A stretch of 34,778 nt of DNA, taken from positions 1 to 34,778 of the forward strand of contig DASWMI010000160.1 in the NCBI GenBank assembly GCA_036399835.1. Reading direction: 5' to 3'. The stretch is from DASYML01 sp036399835. Its GTDB lineage: Bacteria > Acidobacteriota > Blastocatellia > Pyrinomonadales > Pyrinomonadaceae. Below the pieces are notes generated by a model. That model was given only the letters and a program-made list of their open reading frames with translations. It ran no database searches and was not told the DNA's origin. How positions within the stretch are numbered: position 1 is the stretch's first letter; each line of letters starts with the position of its first letter. Made by a program: the position numbers and the translations under genes. Positions 26,641 to 34,740 of this stretch are shown in pieces.

Positions 26641-27132
26641 ATGACTTCAGCCGCTTCTATTCATCCTGAAGATTTGCGCGGCCAGTGGGTCTGGCTTTTT
26701 CCCGCGACCTATCTGGTCCATATCGCGGAGGAATATCTGGGCGATTTTCCCGGCTGGGTTTCCAGCTTCGGATATGCACGCATCACGCCCTCTGATTTTT
26801 TGCAGCTCAACGCGCTGGCCTGGCTGCTCATGGTCCTCGGGATTATCCTGGCGCTCATCACGCCGCACATGCGCTGGGTCATCATCAGCTTCGGGACAAT
26901 CGTTTTCCTCAATGGGCTGGCCCACTCTCTTGCCAGCATCGCGACCGCGAGCTACTCGCCCGGACTCATCTCCGGTCTGCTGCTCTGGATACCGCTCGGC
27001 GCATGGACGCTCCGGCGCGCACGGCGCAGCGCGACGCGTCGCAGCTTGCTGGCGGGCATTGTAGCGGGCTTTCTGATACACGCGGTGGTGAGCCTGCTGG
27101 CATTTATGGGAGGAAGAATACCGGCGGCTTGA
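26641..27132 (+). CDS. HXXEE-like membrane protein between the ATPase and VWA genes
   Basis: A 163-residue product from the ATG 26641; a GTG at 26629 is an alternative. Four hydrophobic segments are visible. The first contains LVHIAEEYLG, the His-x-x-Glu-Glu motif that names the HXXEE family; later come NGLAHSLASI and YSPGLISGLLLWIPLG, which fit the same family. The conserved His and Glu inside membrane segments hint at a metal or catalytic site, but no activity is known. It starts about 50 bp after the ATPase gene and 164 bp before the VWA gene. The position suggests co-expression with the ATPase/VWA pair. Confidence 0.75.
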   Translation: MTSAASIHPEDLRGQWVWLFPATYLVHIAEEYLGDFPGWVSSFGYARITPSDFLQLNALAWLLMVLGIILALITPHMRWVIISFGTIVFLNGLAHSLASIATASYSPGLISGLLLWIPLGAWTLRRARRSATRRSLLAGIVAGFLIHAVVSLLAFMGGRIPAA

Positions 27133-27295
27133 GCCTTTGAGCGCGCTTGACTGTCGAGCGAGTGAGTGAGGCCCTTGATGGGAAGCTCTCTTCGTGTGGT
27201 CCATTTTTGCGAGGCTCGCTGGCGCGGATTAAAGATGAGTAGAATCGGGCCTGTGTAGTAAAGCTAAGGGAAAGCTTCTTTGAGACGATAATCAG

Positions 27296-30200
27296 ATGGC
27301 CGAGGATAATTTGGAACAAAGCTCCGGCGGAGAGGGACGCGCGGACGCCGAGGAGCAATCGCTTGTGCGAGCCTTGCGTGAGCGTTTGCGCTCGGTCAAG
27401 AGCGTCACGGAGCGCAGGACGCTGGCAGGGCTATTGCGCGAGATGCGGAAGCTGCCGGTGGAGGCAGCGCGCGCGTCCTTTGAGACGAGTGCTTCGATTG
27501 CGGGTGTGAGTTTGCGCGCGAGCATGGAATTTTTGCGCGCCGCGCCGTTGGCCGCGCGTGTGCTTGAGGCTGCGGAGCTTCGGGCCTGGGGCGAGATGGG
27601 ACGCAGGCTCTCGATGGGAGATGTCGAGACGGGCGTTTCATTCTTCGCGGCTGGCGTTGAAGAGCTTGGGCCTGTGCCGCAAGACGTGCGCCCGCTCATC
27701 TTTCAGGTCTGCATGCGGCAGATGACGCTTTCGAGCGCGGTGGCGAATGAGACCTTCAGGCGTGCGCCAGGACTGGTCCGGGACGTGACGGAGACCACCT
27801 TGCTCCGCTCAATCTTCGAGGTCGCGGCGGAGATTTCAAGGCGCTCCGCCAAACATTCTTCGGACTTTCTCAACGCGACGCCGGATGTCGTCCGGCGTCT
27901 CAAAGATTTTGGCGAAGAGGAGGCGCTGGTCGCGCGTGCGGCGGTCGAGTTGGCTTCAGCTTTTGCGGCGCGCGCGGGCGGCATCGCGGCGGACACATGG
28001 GCGGCGCTGCCCGCGACCCTCGCTGGATTGAGCACAAGGGATGCGCTCGCTTTGATGCAGAGCACGGGCGAATTCCTTGAGCGCGGCGGCGGGGCGGCCC
28101 TGCATGTGCTCATGGCTGGCGGCGCTATCCTGAGCACAGTGCCGGAATCCTTTAGCGATTGGACCAGCCTTGTGTGGTCCATAGCCGTGCACGGCAACGC
28201 CGGGCTGGTCGCCTTCGTGCGTTCGAGTCCAGCCTTCTTTCAGGCTCTCGCCGCGGAAGCTGACCACGAGAGAGCCGTAGAGATTGCGCGGCGCGTGATA
28301 GCCGTCACGGAGGAGGTCGCGCGCGTGGATGGCGAGGCGGCGCTGGCCTGCTTTCGTTCAAGCCGTAAGGCGCTGCGCGCAGTCTCTCTCGAACAGTTTG
28401 AAGAGTGGGCGCGCGACGGATTAAAGCCTGAGCGTGCGGAAGCGCGAGCGCGCAGGAGCTACTACGCGCTCGAAACGCGTCGCAGCCATGAAGCCTTGCA
28501 GACGGGCGGCGGGGGGCTGGCGCTGGAAAAGGTCCAGCACACGCTGCGGCTCTATGTTGAAGGGTTGACGGGTCGCGCCGTGGAGATTGCGCCGCTGGCA
28601 GCCGTGCCGGAAGAGTCTCGGATAGGCGATGGCCGGACGATTCACCTGCCCTCTTCGGTCGCGGAGTTTCAGGACGAAGAGAGAAACTTTCGTCTCTACA
28701 AGGTGCTCGCCGCGCACGCCTCCGGGCAGATAGAGTTTGGCACGCACGAGCGCGACACACAGGACCTCTCAGCCGCTTATTCGTCAATCGCGCAAGCGCA
28801 TGCGCAAGAGAATGTGGACGCGCTGGATGCCTTTGCGCTCAATGGTTACATCAACGAGCTTGAGCAGGGCGAAGCGGCGCTCTCGCCCGCAGAGGAAGCG
28901 AGGCAAGCGAGGCTAAATCGTCGTCTTCTTCCGCCGGACTCAGACTATCGCGCGGTGCTCGCGCTCTTTCCTTACAGGGGACTCGCCACGCGCGTCTTTG
29001 GTACTCTGGAGAACGGGCGTATTGACCGTCGGCTGAGGCACATCTATCGCGGGCTGGCGCGCGACCTCGATCTGACTCAGGCTCATCTCAGAGAGCATCG
29101 CCCTCGTATAGCGAGCCTGCCGATGTCGCTCGTGCCCTTCGAGCTGCTGTTTCAGATTACGCTCTGCGGCGGCGCGCTCGAAGATGCGCGGCAGTTTTAC
29201 GGTCAGATAGTCTCCGAGCTGGAAAGCATCGTCGCGGATTATCTTTCTGGTCCAGAAGCGAGCGTCGCGGATACCCTGATGGCGACGAGCCGCGTCTATT
29301 CGCTCTTTCAATCCGTGACGAGCGACGAATCCGAGCAGCCTGCCAAAATGTCTGAGGAGGCAGCGGATTCTTTTGAAGAGACGGCGGCTGAGAGCGAGGC
29401 GAGCGATGCCGAGAGCGTCCCGCAGCGCAAGCCGCAGGCCAGGGATGCGCGTGACCTTTTTAACGCCTGGGCCAACGCTGATCGGCAGGGCGACCCGGAT
29501 GAGCTTGACGGCAATGAAGTCTGGACTCGCGCAGAGAGCCAGGAGCAGGGATTGGAAGAGGGCGAGGTCGCCTTCAATTACGACGAGTGGGACAGAGAGC
29601 TTTCGGACCACCGCATCGGCTGGTGTCGCGTCGTGGAAAAGCAGGTCAAGCGCGGCGACCGCGCCTTTGTGGGCCAGACGCGCGAGCGCTACAGCGGCAT
29701 CATCTCTTCCATCCGCCACCAGTTTCAGCTCATGAAGCCTGAGAATCTGAAGCGCATCACGAACGAGCTTGACGGGGATGATTATGACCTCAACGCCGTG
29801 ATTGATTACGTCGTTGACCGCCGGACGGACGGGCAGCAATCCGAAAGGCTCTATATCAAGAGGCTGCGCCGCCAGCGCGATGTCGCAGTCTCTTTCCTGC
29901 TGGACCAGTCTTCCTCTACGGCGCGCACGATTGGCCGCCATCCCTTGCAGCCCTACACGCATCCTGGCCGCCGCATCATAGAGATTGAGAAGGAAGGGCT
30001 GGTCCTGATGAGCGAGGCGCTCGAAGCCGTCGGCGACATCTATTCGATTAACGGCTTTACTTCGGAAGGGCGGCGCAACGTCAAATTTTATATCGTCAAG
30101 GATTTCGAGGAGCGTTATACGGAAGAGGTCGAGCAGCGCATCGGCGGCATCAGCTACCAGAACAACACACGCCTCGGCGCAGCCATACGCCATGCCGCCG

Positions 30201-30484
30201 CACGCCTCTCGCGACAGGAAGCACGCACACGCCTGCTTATCATCCTCTCGGACGGGCGACCCTACGACCACGACTACGGCGATGCCCGCTATGCACGCGA
30301 AGACACACGCGAAGCCCTGCGGCAGGCCAAGAACCAGGGCATCACCCCCTTCTGCATCACCATTGACCGCGAATCCGAGACAGAGCTGCGCGACCTCTAC
30401 GGCGAAGTCGGCTACACCATCATAGACGACGTGCTCTCGCTGCCCGAACGCATGCCCGGCATCTACAGAAGGCTGACGACGTAA
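27296..30484 (+). CDS. CbbO/NorD-type VWA protein
   Basis: This 1062-residue protein is the usual partner of the CbbQ/NorQ-class ATPase encoded upstream. Residues about 1-390 are Ala-rich helical repeats with many Phe/Leu contacts. The middle (about 395-640) resembles the CbbO/NorD core with LEKVQHTLRLYVEGLTG and RNFRLYKVLAAHASGQIEFG. An acidic low-complexity linker follows (about 675-715). The C-terminal VWA domain spans about 862-1062, with the MIDAS LLDQSSST (D870) and ILSDGRPYDHDYGD (about 985). All metal-site residues look intact. It is longer than NorD (about 640) because of the N-terminal repeats. It would recognise the client for the ATPase; the client is not in the window. Confidence 0.88.
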   Translation: MAEDNLEQSSGGEGRADAEEQSLVRALRERLRSVKSVTERRTLAGLLREMRKLPVEAARASFETSASIAGVSLRASMEFLRAAPLAARVLEAAELRAWGEMGRRLSMGDVETGVSFFAAGVEELGPVPQDVRPLIFQVCMRQMTLSSAVANETFRRAPGLVRDVTETTLLRSIFEVAAEISRRSAKHSSDFLNATPDVVRRLKDFGEEEALVARAAVELASAFAARAGGIAADTWAALPATLAGLSTRDALALMQSTGEFLERGGGAALHVLMAGGAILSTVPESFSDWTSLVWSIAVHGNAGLVAFVRSSPAFFQALAAEADHERAVEIARRVIAVTEEVARVDGEAALACFRSSRKALRAVSLEQFEEWARDGLKPERAEARARRSYYALETRRSHEALQTGGGGLALEKVQHTLRLYVEGLTGRAVEIAPLAAVPEESRIGDGRTIHLPSSVAEFQDEERNFRLYKVLAAHASGQIEFGTHERDTQDLSAAYSSIAQAHAQENVDALDAFALNGYINELEQGEAALSPAEEARQARLNRRLLPPDSDYRAVLALFPYRGLATRVFGTLENGRIDRRLRHIYRGLARDLDLTQAHLREHRPRIASLPMSLVPFELLFQITLCGGALEDARQFYGQIVSELESIVADYLSGPEASVADTLMATSRVYSLFQSVTSDESEQPAKMSEEAADSFEETAAESEASDAESVPQRKPQARDARDLFNAWANADRQGDPDELDGNEVWTRAESQEQGLEEGEVAFNYDEWDRELSDHRIGWCRVVEKQVKRGDRAFVGQTRERYSGIISSIRHQFQLMKPENLKRITNELDGDDYDLNAVIDYVVDRRTDGQQSERLYIKRLRRQRDVAVSFLLDQSSSTARTIGRHPLQPYTHPGRRIIEIEKEGLVLMSEALEAVGDIYSINGFTSEGRRNVKFYIVKDFEERYTEEVEQRIGGISYQNNTRLGAAIRHAAARLSRQEARTRLLIILSDGRPYDHDYGDARYAREDTREALRQAKNQGITPFCITIDRESETELRDLYGEVGYTIIDDVLSLPERMPGIYRRLTT

Positions 30485-30851
30485 AGCCTCGCTGAATCTT
30501 TATTCTTCAATCACCTCTCAGAGATGGCTAAACTTAAAAAGAGCCGCACGGCAGTGATGCCAAATTGCGAAGGCCAGCATTAAGAGTTTTTTCTTTTCAT
30601 CGGCAATGTGACTCCTATGAGGTTGAGGGTTGAGGTTGCTGCCGACTGCGTTTAGGGTCAGACGACAATCCACCACCCCGCGTTGATTTTGCAATAGTTA
30701 AAGGCCAAGAATTACGCGCCGCGCCGACTAAAACCAAATAGTTGCACTTCTCTTTAACTTTCGTGATGTTCTTCCTCAATACTGACTGTTTATCCGCGAC
30801 GAAGATCGAAGTCGCAGGAGGAGGATGCGCTTAAAGTCAGGAATCTCGGAG
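30485..30851. other. Gene-free gap after the VWA gene
   Basis: This gap is 367 bp long. Frames are short and unconvincing. A TTTTTTCTTTTC pyrimidine run near 30590 has no stable hairpin ahead of it. I see no gene, tRNA or clear promoter. Confidence 0.5.
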
Positions 30852-30917
30852 CCTGAGAGTCGGAAGCAGTAGCTCTTGACTCTCGGACTCTCAGACTCTC
30901 TGACTCTCAGACTTTTT
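30852..30917. repeat. Octad array running into a start codon
   Basis: The units GACTCTCG (30878), GACTCTCA, GACTCTCT, GACTCTCA, GACTTTTT step by 8 bp and end at T-rich sequence just before ATG 30920. CTGAGAGTC at 30863-30871 can pair with any GACTCTCAG copy. A 22-nt stretch is identical to the array between galU and serS. Confidence 0.82.
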
Positions 30918-30919
30918 TT

Positions 30920-31858
30920 ATGAGCGAGCAGCTTTACGATTGCATTGTGGTTGGCGCTGGTCCAGCGGGTCTTTCGGCCTCTCTGTTTCTGGCGCGTTAC
31001 CGGAGGCGTGTCCTGACCTTTCATTATTACAGCCCGCGCAATATCTACTCGCACGGGATTCATGGTTTTCTGGGCCATGATGGGATCAAGCCTATGGAGT
31101 TGTTGGAGCGCGGGCGCAGCGAGGTGACGAAGTACGGCGGGCTGATTGTGGAGGGCTGCGTGACGAAGGCCGAGAAGCTGGACGAAGAACATTTTCGCCT
31201 CACCGCTGGCGAAGAGAAAACTGGCGTGCAGACATTCGAGGCGCGACGACTGCTGCTCGCCACAGGCTTGCGCGACCTGACGCCGGATTGCCCGGGCTTT
31301 CGAGATTTTTACGGACAGTCTGTCTTTCATTGTCCGGATTGCGACGGCTTTGAAGTGGCCGGCAAGCGCGTCGCCGTGCTTGGCAGAGGGATTGAGGCGA
31401 TAGGCTTTACGCTCAACCTGCTGACCTGGACCGATAAGCTGACGCTCATCACAGACGGCGACCCCGGCAATATCACGGATGAGCATTTAGCCAGACTGTC
31501 AGCCTTTCATATCCCCGTCACAAACCAGCGCGTGGCGGCGCTTGAGGGAGACATCAAAAGCACACAGCTTGAGCGCGTGCGTTTCCGGGATGGCGAGACG
31601 CTCGAATGCGACGCGCTCTTTTTCAATCTTGGCACAGAGCCTTCTTCAGACCTGCACGAGATGCTGGGCTGCAAGCTGGATGCTGAATGCGGGCTGGTCC
31701 AGATTGACGAAGAGGACCAGCAGACGAGCGTCAAGGGCGTCTATGCGGCTGGCGACCTCACGCCGCGCTCGCAGCTTGCGGTCGTCGCCGCCGCCGAAGG
31801 CGCGATGGCCGCCATACACATACACAAATCTTTGATCCCCGAAAACCGGCGCGTTTAA
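30920..31858 (+). CDS. Thioredoxin-reductase-like FAD/NAD(P) oxidoreductase
   Basis: A 312-residue two-dinucleotide-domain flavoprotein. FAD binding is shown by VGAGPAG (11-17) near the N-terminus and VYAAGD near 278. The second nucleotide site is VAVLGRGIEA (151-160). CPDC at 138-141 is the redox-active disulfide position of bacterial thioredoxin reductases (usual CAxC), so electron transfer to a disulfide substrate is likely. The N-terminal YSPRNIYSHGIHGFLGHDG differs from standard TrxB, so the partner may not be thioredoxin. The start codon has no ribosome site: an octad array and a T-run lie directly in front. A MOSC gene follows. Confidence 0.85.
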   Translation: MSEQLYDCIVVGAGPAGLSASLFLARYRRRVLTFHYYSPRNIYSHGIHGFLGHDGIKPMELLERGRSEVTKYGGLIVEGCVTKAEKLDEEHFRLTAGEEKTGVQTFEARRLLLATGLRDLTPDCPGFRDFYGQSVFHCPDCDGFEVAGKRVAVLGRGIEAIGFTLNLLTWTDKLTLITDGDPGNITDEHLARLSAFHIPVTNQRVAALEGDIKSTQLERVRFRDGETLECDALFFNLGTEPSSDLHEMLGCKLDAECGLVQIDEEDQQTSVKGVYAAGDLTPRSQLAVVAAAEGAMAAIHIHKSLIPENRRV

Positions 31859-31925
31859 GAATGCGCAGGCAAAGGTTTGTCTGCAATCTCATGTCGGGAT
31901 GCGAGAGAGTTTCCCCTTGGCCCAA

Positions 31926-32399
31926 ATGACAGGACGTATCTTTCAGCTCAACTATTCAAACGGCGGCGTGCCGAAAACGCCCGTCCGCGAAGCCTTAGTG
32001 ACAGAGAGGGGACTGGTCGGCGACCGGCAGGCGAAGACTAAGATTCACGGTGGACCGGAGCGCGCGCTGTGTCTCTTTGCGCTTGAGCATATCCTGCAAC
32101 TTCAGGCGGAAGGGCATCCGATTTATCCAGGCTCGGCTGGCGAGAACATCACGACCGTCGGCCTTGACTGGCAACGGCTCGAACCGGGCGTGCGCCTCGC
32201 TCTCGGCGATGAAGTTTTAATCGAGATCGCCAGCTATACCAATCCCTGCCAGACCATCGCCTCATCCTTCGCGGAAGGCCGCTTTAAACGCATCTCGCAA
32301 AAACTTTATCCGGGCTGCTCGCGTCTCTACGCACGCATCCTGCAAACGGGCCGCCTCGCCATCGGGCAAACAGTCAGAGTAATAAATGCTGAAGGATGA
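31926..32399 (+). CDS. MOSC domain protein (YiiM-like)
   Basis: A 157-residue product from the ATG 31926 (MTGRIFQLNYSNGGVPK), which fits the family start; an ATG at 31899 is an alternative. Family marks are GLVGDRQAKTKIHGGPERAL, LFALEHI, GSAGENITTVGLDW, the sulfur-carrying Cys in YTNPCQTI and the GCSRLYARI part. MOSC domains carry sulfur for molybdenum-cofactor work or bind N-hydroxylated substrates (YiiM). No other molybdopterin gene is in the window. It follows the TrxB-like gene by about 67 bp. Its stop codon falls in a GATGAGT heptad repeat. Confidence 0.88.
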   Translation: MTGRIFQLNYSNGGVPKTPVREALVTERGLVGDRQAKTKIHGGPERALCLFALEHILQLQAEGHPIYPGSAGENITTVGLDWQRLEPGVRLALGDEVLIEIASYTNPCQTIASSFAEGRFKRISQKLYPGCSRLYARILQTGRLAIGQTVRVINAEG

Positions 32400-32408
32400 G
32401 TGATGAGT
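32395..32408. repeat. Two-unit heptad repeat over the MOSC stop
   Basis: GATGAGT at 32395-32401 and again at 32402-32408; the first copy contains the TGA stop of the MOSC gene. Short, but in the same style as the larger arrays. Confidence 0.5.
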
Positions 32409-32471
32409 GAAAAGAAAAAACTGGTCCGCTCTGATTATTCATCGCTCCATCTTCACCGCTGACCTTTGCGG

Positions 32472-32500
32472 TTGAGGTAAATAAACCTGTACGGTATCAT
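32472..32500 (+). promoter_or_regulatory. Promoter of tRNA-Ser
   Basis: TTGAGG at 32472-32477 and TATCAT at 32495-32500 are spaced by exactly 17 bp. The start would be near 32507, 10 nt before the mature tRNA 5' end. Confidence 0.65.
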
Positions 32501-32516
32501 GCTTTTTGTCTTTCGC

Positions 32517-32602
32517 GGAGGCGTAGGCTAATTGGTAAGTCAGCGGTCTTGAAAACCGCCGCGCGAAAGCGCTTGGGGGTTCGAGTCCCTCCGCCTCCGC
32601 CA
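32517..32602 (+). tRNA. tRNA-Ser (anticodon UGA)
   Basis: The acceptor stem GGAGGCG pairs with CGCCTCC, and the encoded CCA is at 32600-32602. The anticodon stem GCGGT/ACCGC holds the loop CTTGAAA with anticodon TGA, reading UCN serine codons. A long variable arm (GCGC-GAAA-GCGC) marks a class II tRNA such as Ser. The T-loop is GTTCGAGTC. Length 86 nt with CCA. Confidence 0.96.
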
Positions 32603-32760
32603 TCATTTTCAAACTTTTCGATGAGCCGTCCAGCGCCCCCAACTCTGCGCGGACGGCTCTCTGCTCATTGGTCCATTCGATGTCTGAGGGCGGGCTGCGC
32701 TGCTGTTGGGTTTTAAAAGAGCGTCGCAGCGTTTGAAGAAAGATAAGGAGCTAAGGAATT

Positions 32761-33894
32761 TTGTTTACCGTAGGCTTTGCGTCAATCTGCACGGCGGCGC
32801 GCTTTCCGGCTCTCGCTTCGAGCCGCGCTCTGCTCTGGTCCATCTCCTGGTGGCAGCAAGCGGCTGCTGCCGACCCTGCGCAATCGCCAACGCCGACTCA
32901 ATCGCCAGCGTCCGGCACGCCGCTCTCGCAGCCCTGCACCGGTAACGCGCTCGACCGTCTTTTGTGCTATCTCAACAAGCCTCTGACGATTGGCGATACG
33001 CTCAAGATTTCGCTGGCGAGTCTGGCTATCGGAATCGGAATCATGCTGGTGGCGATTGTCGTCTCGCGCTGGATGCAGGCGTTTATGGAGCGGCGGCTGG
33101 CCCGCCACAAGAATCTTGACCCCGGCATCCAGTACACGATTCTGCGACTGGTCCACTACGCGATCATCACGCTCGGCGTGCTCCTCGCCTTCAAGCACGC
33201 TTTCAACGCAGACCTGACGACGCTCGCCGTACTCTTTACGGCGCTCTCCGTCGGGATAGGCTTTGGCCTGCAATTCATCGCCGGAGACATCGCCGCAGGC
33301 TTTATCCTGCTTTTCGAGCGACCCGTGCGCGTCGGCGATTTCATCACCATCAGTGGTCCAGACAGCAAGCTCACGGAAGGACGCGTCGAGAGCATCAACC
33401 TGCGCACGACGCTCGTCATGACCAACGACCATATCGCCGCCATCATCCCCAACTCGAAGCTCGTCAACCAGAATCTTATCAACTGGTCCTACGGCGAGCG
33501 CCGCTCGCGTATCTCCATCCCCATCGGCGTCGCTTACGATTCTGACGTAGACCTCGTGACGGAGACTCTCATGCGCGCAGCCGAAGGCGTCAAGTATGTG
33601 CTCGAAGAGCCGAAGGCGAGCGTGCAGTTTCTCGGCTTCGGGCCTTCGTCGCTCGACTTTCGGCTGCTCGTCTGGACCAACAGACCGCGCAGGCATCCGC
33701 AGATTAAGAGCGACATCAACTATCGTATACGCCGTCTCTTCAAGGAAGCCTCGATAGAGATTCCATTCCCGCAACAGGACTTGAACGTGCGCGGCGGCGT
33801 GCTGCAATTCATGCCAGCCGCAGACAATGGCCCTGACCTGGACGACCCGACCCCGGAAGAGGAAGAGCACAGACAGGAAACCACGCGTAGATAA
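32761..33894 (+). CDS. MscS-family small-conductance mechanosensitive channel
   Basis: This 377-residue inner-membrane channel opens on membrane tension to release solutes after hypo-osmotic shock. The start must be the TTG at 32761: an in-frame stop lies 9 bp upstream, TAAGGA sits just ahead, and no ATG occurs before the membrane domain. Residues 1-60 form a signal-like segment and a Pro/Ser/Thr linker. Membrane helices lie at about 80-105, 120-145 and the pore helix 150-185 with TALSVGIGFGLQFIAGDIAAGFILLFERPVRVGDFI, the MscS signature. The beta domain (VESINLRTTLVMTNDHIAAIIPNSKLVNQ) and C-terminal alpha/beta part follow, with an acidic tail. Several MscS-type genes per genome are normal. 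Confidence 0.93.
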   Translation: MFTVGFASICTAARFPALASSRALLWSISWWQQAAAADPAQSPTPTQSPASGTPLSQPCTGNALDRLLCYLNKPLTIGDTLKISLASLAIGIGIMLVAIVVSRWMQAFMERRLARHKNLDPGIQYTILRLVHYAIITLGVLLAFKHAFNADLTTLAVLFTALSVGIGFGLQFIAGDIAAGFILLFERPVRVGDFITISGPDSKLTEGRVESINLRTTLVMTNDHIAAIIPNSKLVNQNLINWSYGERRSRISIPIGVAYDSDVDLVTETLMRAAEGVKYVLEEPKASVQFLGFGPSSLDFRLLVWTNRPRRHPQIKSDINYRIRRLFKEASIEIPFPQQDLNVRGGVLQFMPAADNGPDLDDPTPEEEEHRQETTRR

Positions 33895-33937
33895 AAGAGA
33901 CGCTATTGAGCCACTGAGCCAGAGCTAAGAGGCAAGC

Positions 33938-33984
33938 GATGAGAGGCGAGCGATGAGTCATCTTTTAATCGCTCGCCTCTCATC
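33938..33984. repeat. Perfect 17-bp hairpin with heptad wording
   Basis: Arm 33938-33954 is the exact reverse complement of 33968-33984, with a 13-nt loop. Steps AGCGATG, AGAGGCG, AGCGATG, AGTCATC in the left arm are 7 bp. It follows mscS by 43 bp and could act as its terminator, though no T-run follows. Confidence 0.75.
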
Positions 33985-34125
33985 CAATAAGCTCCGGCCT
34001 CTAACTTTTCTGTTCTTCGCTTTGCCTTTTATACTCTTTAAGGTTAGGCTAGGGGGCGGCGACTGAGTGGCTGTTCATTCAGTCGCGCCCTCGCTTAAAA
34101 CTCCATCAAATTCGTCCGGTGTTCG

Positions 34126-34740
34126 ATGCGCTCTGTTCGTTCCCTGTCTTCGGTTCGTCCCAACGTCGCCGATAAGCGCGAAGCTATCCTGCGCGCGGCG
34201 ACACAGGTTTTTGCGCGCAACGGCTATTTCAATTCCAAAGTCGCTGACATCGCGCGCGCGGCAGGGGTGGCGGACGGGACAGTCTATCTTTATTTCAAAA
34301 GCAAAGAGGAGATACTTCATTCCATCTTCGACAGGAGCATGGACGAGGCCATACGCAATGGGCGCAAGCAGCTCGAAGAGATGCGCGGGCCGCGCGAAAA
34401 GCTGCGCCGTATAGCGGAGCTTCACCTTGAACGGCTCGGCGCAGACCGCGACCTGGCCGTCGTCTTTCAGGTCGAGCTGCGCGGCTCGACAAAGTTTATG
34501 GAAGAGTTTTCGGCGGCGGGCTTTGCGGAGTATCTGGGTCTGATTCGCGAGACGTTTGAAGAGGGACAGAGGGCGGGCGTCTTTCGACGCGAGCTGAACG
34601 CGAAGGTCTTCGCAAAAATCTTCTTCGGCGCGCTCGACGAGATGGCGACCAACTGGATTCTCTCGCGCCGCCGCTACAAGCTGGCGCCGATGGCCGAGCA
34701 GGTCTTGGATATTTTTCTCAACGGGGTGAGCGCAGGATGA
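34126..34740 (+). CDS. TetR/AcrR-family transcriptional regulator
   Basis: This 204-residue DNA-binding regulator has the usual helix-turn-helix in residues about 18-63: REAILRAATQVFARNGY, then VADIARAAGVADGTVYLYFKSKEEIL. The C-terminal ligand-binding part is all helical, with a DEMATNWILSRRRY segment seen in TetR proteins related to fatty-acid regulators (FadR type). That resemblance is from memory and weak. Its stop overlaps the next gene's ATG (ATGA), so it is translationally coupled to it and probably controls it. No operator was identified. Length is typical. Confidence 0.9.
   Translation: MRSVRSLSSVRPNVADKREAILRAATQVFARNGYFNSKVADIARAAGVADGTVYLYFKSKEEILHSIFDRSMDEAIRNGRKQLEEMRGPREKLRRIAELHLERLGADRDLAVVFQVELRGSTKFMEEFSAAGFAEYLGLIRETFEEGQRAGVFRRELNAKVFAKIFFGALDEMATNWILSRRRYKLAPMAEQVLDIFLNGVSAG

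Noticed and set aside
28940..30271. 443-residue open frame on the minus strand inside the VWA gene
   Set aside because: It mirrors the conserved CbbO/NorD core and VWA domain; GC-rich codon structure creates long antisense frames.
20781..33984. CRISPR array
   Set aside because: The repeats are 7-8 bp and tandem with no spacers, and no cas gene is in the window.
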